DNA from: Henriciella sp.
GTDB taxonomy: Bacteria; Pseudomonadota; Alphaproteobacteria; Caulobacterales; Hyphomonadaceae
Length of the DNA: 64,000 nt
Assembly (NCBI GenBank): GCA_030066975.1
Contig: JASJAO010000003.1
Coordinates: 124,001 to 188,000 of the forward strand
Direction of reading: 5' to 3'
Made by a program: the position numbers and the translations under genes. The notes beneath the pieces were generated by a model. That model had not been told where the DNA came from, ran no database searches, and worked only from the letters and a program-made list of their open reading frames with translations. Every line of letters begins with the position of its first letter. The first letter of the stretch is position 1. Of the stretch, positions 9,191-16,839 are shown piece after piece.

Positions 9191-10336
9191 CTATTCCTCC
9201 AGCGTGCCCATAAGGCGCTCGCACGCGGTGAGATAGTCTTCCTTAAATTGCTGGACCACCTGGCCTGCGGACATGGCCTGGTTCATCAGGCCAACGCCTT
9301 GGCCGACCCAATAGGTGGCGAGTTGCTTCGCGCCCTCGTGACCGCCTTCACTGATCTTGTCGATATAGCGAAGCGGCGGTTCGGACACCATGGATTGTAG
9401 CGGCATCGGAAGCGGGTTCGGGGCATCTTCAGCCTCCCAGGCATCGGTCCAGGGCGTGCGCAGCTGGCGCGAATGTTTGCCTGTGCGAGACCGCGACCGA
9501 ACGGTATCGCGAGAGCTGGCTGCGAGCATTTTTTCCTTCACAACAGGATTGGTTTCGGCTTCAGCGGTGGTGAGCCAAACCGAGCCACACCAGGCACCGT
9601 GCGCGCCCATCGCCATGGAAGCCGCCATCTGCTCGCCAGTGGTAATTCCGCCTGCGGCCAGAATTGGTGTCGAGGCACCCATCTCCTGAACCGCGCGGGC
9701 AACTTCCGGGATCAACACCATGGTCGAGACATCACCGCAATGCCCGCCAGCCTCACCGCCAGCCACGATCAGCATATCGACCCCGGCATTGACCTGATTG
9801 ACCGCGTGCTCCTTCGCCCCAACCAGAGCGCCGGTCGCGACACCATGCTGCTTGGCCATATCCATCATGGACTTTGGTGGCACGCCCAGCGCGTTGACGA
9901 TCAGCTTGATCGGATACTGAAACGCGACCTCCATCGACGTCGCAGCACCCTCTTCGCGCATATTGATGGCAGACGTCGCAGAGCCCTGTCGCGCCGCGCT
10001 CAAATCCACCGGATCGATCCCATACTCACGCATCAATCCATCCGTGAACTCAGTATGCGCCTTAGGGATCATTTGCATCAGCTTCGCCGCGTCAAACGGC
10101 TCGCTTTTGCCTTCAATCTTATTGGGAACAATCAGGTCAACGCCGAATGGTTTGCCGTCAATATGATCGACAATCCAATCAAGTTCCTCTTTCAACCGAT
10201 CAGGTGGCAGGCTGACCGCCCCGAACACGCCCATGCCACCGGCTTTAGACACAGCGACCACCACGTCACGGCAGTGGGTAAAGGCCAACAGAGGAAACTC
10301 GATCCCCAGCATCTCACAGATCGGCGACTTCATCAT
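9191..10336 (-). CDS. Nitronate monooxygenase-like flavoprotein
   Basis: FMN-dependent TIM-barrel enzyme of the nitronate monooxygenase / 2-nitropropane dioxygenase family, 381 residues. The FMN phosphate-binding region AAGGITTGEQMAASMAMGA and the family histidine H199 in VAGGEAGGHCGDV are both visible. The N-terminus (MLGIEFPLLAFTHCRDVVVAVSKAGG and following) is the variant seen in actinobacterial and alphaproteobacterial catabolic operons rather than in classical nitroalkane oxidases, so true nitronate activity is uncertain; an enoyl-reductase-like role is possible. A GGAGG lies upstream of the ATG. A 129-base gap separates it from the hydrolase gene before it, so it may have its own promoter. 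Confidence 0.85.
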   Translation of the reverse strand: MMKSPICEMLGIEFPLLAFTHCRDVVVAVSKAGGMGVFGAVSLPPDRLKEELDWIVDHIDGKPFGVDLIVPNKIEGKSEPFDAAKLMQMIPKAHTEFTDGLMREYGIDPVDLSAARQGSATSAINMREEGAATSMEVAFQYPIKLIVNALGVPPKSMMDMAKQHGVATGALVGAKEHAVNQVNAGVDMLIVAGGEAGGHCGDVSTMVLIPEVARAVQEMGASTPILAAGGITTGEQMAASMAMGAHGAWCGSVWLTTAEAETNPVVKEKMLAASSRDTVRSRSRTGKHSRQLRTPWTDAWEAEDAPNPLPMPLQSMVSEPPLRYIDKISEGGHEGAKQLATYWVGQGVGLMNQAMSAGQVVQQFKEDYLTACERLMGTLEE

Positions 10337-10465
10337 CTGTTATGTCCTCCACACGTCTGACCTTCGCGCAGGTCAGCTCATTTGCGTGGACCGTACAACA
10401 GATGACGCCGCGACAATCCTGACGGGGGAGTCAAATATTTTGGAGGGCGACAATGGCCGCGATTG

Positions 10466-11476
10466 TCAGACCGCTTCAACCACTTGTTCAATCGCTCCGA
10501 AGATCGATTTGCCCGACCCATCCAGCATTTCCATACGCACCGTATCGCCAGCTTTCATAAACGGTGTCTTGAAGTCACCGGTGGCGATCTTTTCGATCAT
10601 GCGGATTTCAGCGATGCAGGAATAACCAAGCCCGCCTTCGCTGACCGGTTTGCCGGGGCCGCCATCCGCGCCCTTGTTGGAAACGGTCCCGGACCCGATC
10701 ACCGTGCCGGCGCTTAAGGGCCGCGTCTTCGCGGCGTGCGAGACCAGGCGCGCCAGACTGAACGTGGCATCGACACCCGCTTCCGCCCGCCCAAACGGCT
10801 CACCATTATAGTCCACATGCAGCGGGCGATGGACCAGATTGTCTTTCCAGAGATCCCCCAATGCTTCCGGCGTCACCGCGACCGGTGAGAACGCGCTTGG
10901 CGGCTTCGACTGGAAGAACCCGAACCCTTTAGCGAGTTCCGCCGGGATCAGCCCCCGCAGCGACACATCATTGCACAGCATGATCAGCTTGATATGCCCC
11001 GAGGCTTCGGCCTCGCTGACCCCCATCGGCACATCATCGGTGATCACCGCGATCTCGCCTTCCATGTCACAGCCCCAGGCCGGATCCCCCAGCGGGATCG
11101 GATCACGCGGACCAAGGAACGCATCACTGCCGCCCTGATACATCAGCGGATCATCGTAGAAACTCTCGGGCACTTCGGCCCCCCGCGCCTTTCGCACCAG
11201 TTCTACATGGTTGATATAGGCGCTGCCATCGGCCCACTGATAGGCGCGCGGCAGCGGGCTCTCACACTCGCGCTCATGAAACCGAAACGTCGGCACCGAC
11301 CCAAGCTCAACCCCTTCGGCCATGCGGGCAAGACGCGGCGCGACACTCTCCCAGTCATCAAGCGCCGCCTGCAGCGTCGGCGCAATCCGCGCCGCATCCG
11401 TACAGCGTGTCAGATCCTTCGAGACGACAACCAGGCGGCCGTCTCTGGAGCCATTTTTCAGTGTGGCGAGTTTCAT
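10466..11476 (-). CDS. Fumarylacetoacetate hydrolase family protein
   Basis: C-C-bond hydrolase of the FAH superfamily, 336 residues. An N-terminal FAA_hydrolase_N_2-like segment (MKLATLKNGSRDGRLVVVS) is followed by the catalytic domain. WGCDMEGEIAVITDD carries acidic metal ligands, and SAGTVIGSGTVSNKG and YSCIAEIRMIE are core motifs. The upstream in-frame start at 11536 lies inside the previous gene; the ATG at 11476 is preceded by GAGGA. With hppD in the same run it could act at the fumarylacetoacetate step of tyrosine breakdown, but no homogentisate dioxygenase or maleylacetoacetate isomerase is visible here, so the substrate is an inference. Confidence 0.88.
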   Translation of the reverse strand: MKLATLKNGSRDGRLVVVSKDLTRCTDAARIAPTLQAALDDWESVAPRLARMAEGVELGSVPTFRFHERECESPLPRAYQWADGSAYINHVELVRKARGAEVPESFYDDPLMYQGGSDAFLGPRDPIPLGDPAWGCDMEGEIAVITDDVPMGVSEAEASGHIKLIMLCNDVSLRGLIPAELAKGFGFFQSKPPSAFSPVAVTPEALGDLWKDNLVHRPLHVDYNGEPFGRAEAGVDATFSLARLVSHAAKTRPLSAGTVIGSGTVSNKGADGGPGKPVSEGGLGYSCIAEIRMIEKIATGDFKTPFMKAGDTVRMEMLDGSGKSIFGAIEQVVEAV

Positions 11477-11489
11477 TGCAGAGTGTCCT

Positions 11490-11957
11490 CTAGTCTGAGC
11501 AGGCCTGGAAAGCCCACTCGGTCGTGTTCGACCCATCCAGTTTGGAGATTGCCGCCCTCAACAGGTCCCCGTCCCGCTGATACCTGATGCGTTGAGGAAA
11601 ATCGTTCTCGGCATTCTCGACCACAATTTGCGCCTCGCTCAGCTCCACAGCGTCGAACAGGGTCGGTCCCCGCCCCCGCGGATAGGCGGCAAACTGCCAG
11701 GTGCCTTCGACCCGCTGAAACCGCATCTGCTCATAGAACACCAAGGCCTCGCCATCGGTCAGCGTGTTGAACCCAAAGATCAGGCTGTCATGCCCACGCG
11801 TCCAATATTCCGTGCTCGACCCATCCTCAGTTTCCCAGCACCCTTCAACCCAGCTGAGCGACGCAACGCCTGTCGGACCTACCTTTCGCGCCTCAGTCAC
11901 GCAACCCGCGAGACAGACAACACAAAGCAAAAAACCTAATCTTCGCGGCACTCTCAT
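11490..11957 (-). CDS. DUF6265-like lipoprotein
   Basis: Small predicted lipoprotein of 155 residues. The N-terminus is basic then hydrophobic and ends in a lipobox LAGC at about residues 16-19. The mature part contains WVEGCWETEDGSSTEYWT, then YEQMRFQRVEGTWQFAAYPRG and NDFPQRIRYQRDGD, a pattern seen in the DUF6265 family of beta-rich, lipocalin-like proteins. Function is unknown. It lies 13 bases before the FAH-family gene and on the same strand, so it is probably translated from the hppD-led transcript although it has no obvious catabolic role. Confidence 0.7.
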   Translation of the reverse strand: MRVPRRLGFLLCVVCLAGCVTEARKVGPTGVASLSWVEGCWETEDGSSTEYWTRGHDSLIFGFNTLTDGEALVFYEQMRFQRVEGTWQFAAYPRGRGPTLFDAVELSEAQIVVENAENDFPQRIRYQRDGDLLRAAISKLDGSNTTEWAFQACSD

Positions 11958-12007
11958 CCCCTTGTTTTCGCAGACGTGACGAGTTTCATTTCTGTGGCCC
12001 TTTCAAG

Positions 12008-12331
12008 CTAGCTCGATAGCCATAATATGAACAGAAAATGCAGGGGAATGAGAATAAAAGCACACCCAATCAAAGTTTGGAATCCGAGCCGGCGGGTGGC
12101 CTCCTGACCCGCCATGGCGACGGAAAATGGAAGCGCTCCGAAAACAGAGATTGGCACTGACAAGAAGAAAACCCAGTACGCCATCATGACAAACGGTGAC
12201 TGCAGCTTCGTTGAAGCATCTCCGCTAAACCCTAGTCCTAGAGGAGCTGTCCAGAATACAAAACTCGAGAAAACGATGATCGGCGCGCATAAGAGAAAGA
12301 CCGCCGAGAACAGACCTTTTCGCACACTCAC
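12008..12331 (-). CDS. Small three-helix membrane protein, unknown
   Basis: Predicted inner-membrane protein of 107 residues with three hydrophobic segments: about 9-30 (FSAVFLLCAPIIVFSSFVFW), 46-70 (FVMMAYWVFFLSVPISVFG) and 82-105 (GFQTLIGCAFILIPLHFLFI). It starts with GTG directly after the VOC gene stop (TGAGTG), which suggests coupling, although no separate Shine-Dalgarno is clear. No family was recognised. The gene is a little A/T-richer than its neighbours. It is likely real because of its membrane-protein pattern and tight spacing, but no function can be assigned. Confidence 0.6.
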   Translation of the reverse strand: MSVRKGLFSAVFLLCAPIIVFSSFVFWTAPLGLGFSGDASTKLQSPFVMMAYWVFFLSVPISVFGALPFSVAMAGQEATRRLGFQTLIGCAFILIPLHFLFILWLSS

Positions 12332-12886
12332 TCAACTCTCCGCCTTAATCTTCTCATGCAGCCAAGCGGCATGGCGCGGCGCTGTCTTGGTCCGGCTCCA
12401 CTCTTCCAGCATATCTTCAGAGACACGCTTCAGCTCAGCCATCTGTTCCGGCGTGCTGATATCGCAGGCGAGCTCAAGACGGTGGCCATTCGGGTCGAAG
12501 AAATAAATCGATTTGAAAATGCCATGATGGGTTGGCCCAATCACCTCAAGCCCATGCGCTTCGGCGCGGGCCTTTGCCGCCATCAGATCGTCTAGGCTGC
12601 CAACCCTGAACGCGATATGCTGCACCCATTCCGGCGTATTGCGATCGCGGTCCATATCGGGCTGCTCCGGCAGCTCAAAGAAAGCGAGCACATTGCCATT
12701 CCCGGCATCCAGAAAGATGTGCATGTACGGATCATAGGCCCCGGTTGAGGGCACATGGTCTTCGGCAATCGCAAGCTGGAACTCCATCCCCATCACGGTG
12801 CGGTAGAACTCGACCGTCTCCTTCGCGTCCTTACAGCGATAGGCCACGTGATGAATGCCTTGGAGGTTGGGGGCAGCGGTCGCCAT
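12332..12886 (-). CDS. VOC (glyoxalase/dioxygenase-fold) family protein
   Basis: Vicinal-oxygen-chelate-fold protein, 184 residues from the ATG at 12886. Metal-ligand positions are visible: H in GIHHVAYRCKDAKETVEFYR near the N-terminus, E in LAFFELPEQ, H in VQHIAFRVGS and E in FDPNGHRLELACD. The two beta-alpha modules make one metal site. It may be an extradiol dioxygenase or a glyoxalase/isomerase; its place in an hppD operon suggests handling of an aromatic or CoA-derived intermediate. A GTG at 12901 overlaps the stop of the upstream micro-gene (GTGA), so that start is also possible, but the ATG is preceded by GGGAGGTG. Confidence 0.85.
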   Translation of the reverse strand: MATAAPNLQGIHHVAYRCKDAKETVEFYRTVMGMEFQLAIAEDHVPSTGAYDPYMHIFLDAGNGNVLAFFELPEQPDMDRDRNTPEWVQHIAFRVGSLDDLMAAKARAEAHGLEVIGPTHHGIFKSIYFFDPNGHRLELACDISTPEQMAELKRVSEDMLEEWSRTKTAPRHAAWLHEKIKAES

Positions 12887-12897
12887 GGTCACCTCCC

Positions 12898-13062
12898 TCA
12901 CGGATCTGTCTTGTCGGTTTGGCGCATCGCGAACATGACACCTACGCCGCTCAGCAGGCCAATCCCGATGGCGACCACAAGCTCGTTGAACAGACCTTCG
13001 ATGAAGTGACTGACGACTACGACCAGTATGGCTGATATCAAAGCGGCAATGATCGGTCTCAT
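12898..13062 (-). CDS. 54-residue membrane micro-protein in the hppD operon
   Basis: A small frame encoding 54 residues, [16 protein letters not shown] at the N-terminus and [12 protein letters not shown] at the C-terminus, with two hydrophobic segments (about residues 4-19 and 27-45) separated by [10 protein letters not shown]. Its ATG overlaps the hppD stop in an ATGA junction, and its TGA overlaps a GTG of the VOC gene in a GTGA junction, so it fills the gap between the two genes exactly. That arrangement and the clean membrane pattern argue that it is translated. No family is recognised. It could be a transporter accessory or a membrane anchor; nothing in the sequence decides. Confidence 0.62.
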   Translation of the reverse strand: MRPIIAALISAILVVVVSHFIEGLFNELVVAIGIGLLSGVGVMFAMRQTDKTDP

Positions 13063-14159
13063 GCCTCTTCCTTCACGTTCAACACGCCTCGCTCCACCTG
13101 ATCACGTTCGATGCTCTCGAACAAGGCTTTGAAATTGCCCTCACCAAACCCGTCCTTATAGTCACCGACGCGCTGAATGAACTCAAAGAAGACCGGCCCG
13201 ATCCGTGGCTCAGCGAAGATCTGCAGCAGAAGGCGCGGACGACCGCCCTCCGTCGTGCCATCCAGCAGGATGCCGCGCGTCTGTAACGCCTCCTCATCGC
13301 GCCCATGCCCCGGCAGGCGCTCGCTCAGCATCTTGTAATAGGTGTCTGGCGGCGCGGTCATGAAGGGCACGCCCCGCTCCTTCAGCTTGTCCCAGCAGGC
13401 GACCAGATCCTCACAAATCAGCGCGATATGCTGAATGCCCTCACCGTTGAACTCGCGTAGGAATTCCTCGATCTGTCCGCCCCCAGACTTGCCTTCTTCG
13501 TTCAGCGGAATGCGGATTTTGCCATCCGGGGCTGTGAGCGCCTTGGAGGTGAGGCCGGTATACTCGCCCTTGATGTCGAAATAGCGGATTTCCTGAAAGT
13601 TGAAGAGCTTCTCATAGAAGTCCGCCCAATAGGCCATCCGCCCCCCATAGACATTGTGGGTCAGGTGATCGATCACATCGAACCCACAGCCTTCCGGATG
13701 ACGGTTCACGCCGGGCAGATATTCAAAATCGATATCGTAAATCGACAGACCACCGCTTTCATCGTCATAACGATCAATCAGATAGATGATCGAATTGCCA
13801 ATCCCCCGAATACCGGGAATGTGCAGCTCCATCGGGCCCGGATCATTCTGGATCGGCTCTGCGCCTTGCTCCAGCAGATGATTGTAAGCCTTTTGCGCGT
13901 TGCGCACCCGAAAGCCCATACCGCAAGCCGATGGCCCATGCTCGCGGGCGAAAAACCAGGCGGCTGATTTTGGCTCATAATTGGTGATCAAGTTGATCCC
14001 GCCCTGGCGCCAAAGCTCAACGTCTTTCGAGCGGTGGCGGGCGACCTTCTCAAACCCCATCGTTTCAAACACAGGTTCAAGTTGACCCTTTTCAGGAGCG
14101 GAGAATTCGATGAATTCGAAGCCGTCGAGACCGGCAGGATTGTCAAACAAGTCTGGCAT
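13059..14159 (-). CDS. hppD: 4-hydroxyphenylpyruvate dioxygenase
   Basis: Fe(II)-dependent enzyme turning 4-hydroxyphenylpyruvate into homogentisate, the committed step of tyrosine catabolism. Full length at 366 residues, with two VOC-like halves. The iron ligands are H165 (VIDHLTHNV), H244 ([11 protein letters not shown]) and E326 (PVFFEFIQR), all in place, and the C-terminal [17 protein letters not shown] helix gates the active site. The ATG at 14159 has GGGAGAGAG just upstream, and a 34-bp palindrome begins 12 bases beyond the start codon's 5' side, implying tight repression. It leads an operon with the micro-protein and the VOC protein. hmgA and maiA, usual partners, are not in the window. 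Confidence 0.96.
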   Translation of the reverse strand: MPDLFDNPAGLDGFEFIEFSAPEKGQLEPVFETMGFEKVARHRSKDVELWRQGGINLITNYEPKSAAWFFAREHGPSACGMGFRVRNAQKAYNHLLEQGAEPIQNDPGPMELHIPGIRGIGNSIIYLIDRYDDESGGLSIYDIDFEYLPGVNRHPEGCGFDVIDHLTHNVYGGRMAYWADFYEKLFNFQEIRYFDIKGEYTGLTSKALTAPDGKIRIPLNEEGKSGGGQIEEFLREFNGEGIQHIALICEDLVACWDKLKERGVPFMTAPPDTYYKMLSERLPGHGRDEEALQTRGILLDGTTEGGRPRLLLQIFAEPRIGPVFFEFIQRVGDYKDGFGEGNFKALFESIERDQVERGVLNVKEEA

Positions 14160-14170
14160 TTCTCTCTCCC

Positions 14171-14204
14171 GATTAAATTAGTTGCATATGTAACTAATTT
14201 AATC
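14171..14204. promoter_or_regulatory. 34-bp near-perfect palindrome, putative repressor operator for hppD
   Basis: The 13-base arms GATTAAATTAGTT (14171-14183) and AACTAATTTAATC (14192-14204) are exact reverse complements. The centre also contains the palindrome CATATG, so only one pair (14184/14191) is mismatched over 34 bases. It lies 12-45 bases upstream of the hppD ATG, where a bound protein would block the promoter or transcript start. The A/T-rich inverted repeat with an AGTTGCATATGTAACT core resembles MarR-family operators. No regulator gene is adjacent, so the cognate factor must be elsewhere. Confidence 0.75.
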
Positions 14205-14234
14205 TTTTGGTCAAGATTTTTCCGCCTCAACGCA

Positions 14235-14267
14235 ATTGGCCGGAGACGCTCTCACGCTCCGGCCAAT
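14235..14267 (-). terminator. Hairpin after the acyl-CoA dehydrogenase gene
   Basis: An 11-bp perfect stem, ATTGGCCGGAG (14235-14245) with CTCCGGCCAAT (14257-14267), around an 11-base loop. It lies between the stop of the acyl-CoA dehydrogenase (14291) and the hppD operator. On the minus strand it is followed by TGCGTTGAGGCGG rather than a T-run, so it is not a classical intrinsic terminator. It may still stop transcription with Rho or protect the 3' end, insulating hppD from the upstream genes. Confidence 0.45.
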
Positions 14268-14290
14268 CCCATCTTCTGCGCTGGGTCAGA

Positions 14291-15592
14291 CTATTTCCGC
14301 CAGACCGCAGCCATGGCCGGATCTTCTTCCTCACCAGTATATTTGCGGGTCTCGGCGCGGCCCACAACCATGTGGTGAACCTCATCCGGACCGTCCGCGA
14401 GCCGCAAGGTGCGCTGGCTGGTATACATGCCCGCAAGCGGCGTCCACTGAGACACACCCGTCGCGCCATGCATCTGGATCGCATCATCAATGATCGCACA
14501 GACACGCTCCGGCACCATAGCTTTCACCATCGAAATCCAGACGCGAGCTTCCTTATTGCCCAGCACGTCCATCGCTTTAGCGGCTTTGAGCACCATCATC
14601 CGCATCGCCTCGATCTCGATGCGCGCCCGCGAGACTTTCTCGATATTGCCGCCGAGCTTGATTAGATCACGGCCAAAGGCCTGACGGCCCATGCCCCGAA
14701 TAACCATCAGGTCGAGCGCTTTTTCGGCCGCCCCGATCGACCGCATACAGTGGTGAATACGGCCCGGCCCAAGGCGCAGCTGTGAAATCTCAAACCCGCG
14801 GCCTTCACCAAGAAGCATATTCTCTTTCGGCACGCGCACATTGTCGAACACGATATGCATGTGACCGTGTGGGGCGTCCGGGTTGCCGAACACTTCCATC
14901 GGCCCTAGGATTTTAACCCCCGGTGTGTCGGTCGGCACGAGGATCTGCGACTGCTGCTTGTGCGGCTCAGCATCCGGGTTGGTTTTGACCATGGTGATCA
15001 TGATCTTGCAGCGTGGGTCGCCCGCGCCGGAAATATAGAATTTCTCACCATTGATGACCCACTCATCGCCTTCCAGCACAGCGCGGGTCGAAATGTTCTT
15101 GGCATCCGATGAGGGCAGCGCCGGTTCTGTCATCGCAAACGCTGAACGGATTTCACCGTTTAGAAGCGGCTTCAACCAGCGCTCTTTCTGCTCAGGCGTG
15201 CCAACACGCTCCAGCACTTCCATATTGCCGGTGTCCGGCGCCGCGCAATTCATCATCTCTGAGGCGAGCGGACATTTGCCAAGCTCCGCTGCGATATACG
15301 CGTAATCGAGATTGCTCAGGCCCTCGCCGGTTTCAGCATCCGGCAGGAAGAAGTTCCAGAGGCCGAGCCGCTTGGCTTCCGCTTTGCCCTTTTCGAGCGC
15401 CTCAAGCTGACCCGGTGCATAGGACCAGATGTCCTCCTTGCCCTCACCCGCGCGAACATACTCTTCATAATTCGGGATCGCCACGTCCCGGACAAAGGCT
15501 TTGACCTGCTCATAGAGCGGTTGCGCCTCTTTCGACATATTCAGATTGTTAAGCTCGTCAGTCGGGTCCAGCCCCGCCATTGTGTCTGCCAT
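14291..15592 (-). CDS. Acyl-CoA dehydrogenase (ACAD10/11-like)
   Basis: FAD enzyme making trans-2-enoyl-CoA from acyl-CoA, 433 residues. The substrate/FAD motif FAMTEPALPSSDAKN is at about residues 150-164, followed by VINGEKFYISGAGDPRCKI and the C-terminal QMHGATGVSQWTPLAGMY and RLADGPDEVHHMVVGR. The ADGPDEVH form of the C-terminal motif and the overall length match the ACAD10/11-like subgroup that often uses branched or hydroxylated acyl-CoAs. The start ATG has TAGGAGA upstream. It follows two other acyl-CoA dehydrogenase genes after 160 bases and precedes the hppD run, with a hairpin between. Confidence 0.93.
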   Translation of the reverse strand: MADTMAGLDPTDELNNLNMSKEAQPLYEQVKAFVRDVAIPNYEEYVRAGEGKEDIWSYAPGQLEALEKGKAEAKRLGLWNFFLPDAETGEGLSNLDYAYIAAELGKCPLASEMMNCAAPDTGNMEVLERVGTPEQKERWLKPLLNGEIRSAFAMTEPALPSSDAKNISTRAVLEGDEWVINGEKFYISGAGDPRCKIMITMVKTNPDAEPHKQQSQILVPTDTPGVKILGPMEVFGNPDAPHGHMHIVFDNVRVPKENMLLGEGRGFEISQLRLGPGRIHHCMRSIGAAEKALDLMVIRGMGRQAFGRDLIKLGGNIEKVSRARIEIEAMRMMVLKAAKAMDVLGNKEARVWISMVKAMVPERVCAIIDDAIQMHGATGVSQWTPLAGMYTSQRTLRLADGPDEVHHMVVGRAETRKYTGEEEDPAMAAVWRK

Positions 15593-15752
15593 CTGGTTCT
15601 CCTAATCTGTCCCTACTTGATTGAAATCTCTGCCTATTTGCCACATTCGAGCTGCGCTATAGGCAGGGGTACCTAGTCGTGATTACAATCATCATCTCTT
15701 AGTCCTGCAAGCGCATCAAGGCTGCCCTCGCGAAACGGGTAAAAATGCCGCT

Positions 15753-16829
15753 TCATTGCCAGCCCTGAAGGGCTGCGGCCTCGGCCCGGATCTGTTCCGG
15801 ACCGCCCAGCAATTGCCGGTTCGCCCCGATCCGTTTGAACCAGTAATGTAGGCCCAGCAGGTCGGTGAACCCCATGCCGCCATGCACCTCTGTGGCGGTT
15901 TTCGCAATGAACGTCCCCACCTCGGCCAGATGCGCCTTGGCCAGACAGACCAGCAAGGCGGCCTCGTCCATGTCTTCGTCCAGCGCGTGCGCAGCGTGCC
16001 AGACCAGCGCGCGCGCCGGTTCCAGCTCCGCCGCCATCTCCGCGCACATATGCTTGACCGACTGGAAGCTGCCAATCACGCGATTGAACTGTTTGCGCTC
16101 CTTGGCATAGTTCACGGCCTTGTCGAGCATGGTCTGCGCCGCGCCCAGCGTATCGGCCGCCAGCAGGACACGTCCCGCCGCCAGCATGCGGTCTGCCGCC
16201 ACACCCCCGTCACCGTCACTCAGCGCGACCGCCGGTGCGCCGTCGAACTCGAGTTCCGCAAAGTCGCGCGTGCGGTCGATCGTGCGCAGCGGCGTCCGCC
16301 TCACCGCACCCGCCTCAGCGATGTGCAGTCCGCCGCCCCGGTCACACACCAGGACGTGGGTCGCCGCCGCGGTGTCCAGAGCAAACAGGCTCCGCCCCGA
16401 GAGCTTTCCATCCCTGACCGTCACACCCGCGCCTTCCCGCGCGCCGACGCGCTCGGTGACCGCAACCCCAAAGGCGACATCTCCGCTCGCCAGTTTGCCC
16501 AGCCATTCCGCCTTCAGCGCCTCATCGCCCGCCGCGCCTATGCCTACAGCCGCCATCACGCCGCCGAGAAACCGCGCTGGCGCAACAACGCTGCCTAGCG
16601 CCTCCTGAACAAGCGCGGCCTCCAATAGCCCGAGCCCCAGGCCGCCATAAGCCTCCGGGATCACAGCCTGACCGACGCCAAGTTCCAACAGGCCGCCAGA
16701 GATCGCGACCGGCACACTGACATCGCCGCCCGCTGCCTTGCGCACCGCCTCCAGCGGCGCCGCCGTGTCCAGAAACCCCTGAATGGAAGCCTGCAACATC
16801 CGCTGATCTTCTGAGAGAGAAAAATCCAT
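15753..16829 (-). CDS. Acyl-CoA dehydrogenase, probable partner subunit
   Basis: Acyl-CoA dehydrogenase-fold protein, 358 residues from the ATG at 16829, which has GGAGG upstream; longer frames to 16928 run into the preceding gene. The N-terminus MDFSLSEDQRMLQ and the C-terminal AKERKQFNRVIGSFQSVKHM and TATEVHGGMGFTDLLGLHYW are family signatures. The middle segment is divergent (VAVTERVGAREGAG in place of the usual TEP...S/T motif), suggesting weaker or absent flavin chemistry. Ten bases separate it from the previous acyl-CoA dehydrogenase. Paired genes of this kind encode alpha2beta2 heterotetramers in steroid and branched side-chain oxidation, in which one subunit carries catalysis. Confidence 0.9.
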   Translation of the reverse strand: MDFSLSEDQRMLQASIQGFLDTAAPLEAVRKAAGGDVSVPVAISGGLLELGVGQAVIPEAYGGLGLGLLEAALVQEALGSVVAPARFLGGVMAAVGIGAAGDEALKAEWLGKLASGDVAFGVAVTERVGAREGAGVTVRDGKLSGRSLFALDTAAATHVLVCDRGGGLHIAEAGAVRRTPLRTIDRTRDFAELEFDGAPAVALSDGDGGVAADRMLAAGRVLLAADTLGAAQTMLDKAVNYAKERKQFNRVIGSFQSVKHMCAEMAAELEPARALVWHAAHALDEDMDEAALLVCLAKAHLAEVGTFIAKTATEVHGGMGFTDLLGLHYWFKRIGANRQLLGGPEQIRAEAAALQGWQ

Positions 16830-16839
16830 CCCGCCCTCC

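Noticed and set aside
15673-15756. 27-codon ORF with ATGA overlap after the partner acyl-CoA dehydrogenase
   Set aside because: An ATGA junction exists, but the peptide (MKRHFYPFREGSLDALAGL and following) is too short and without pattern to separate it from chance.
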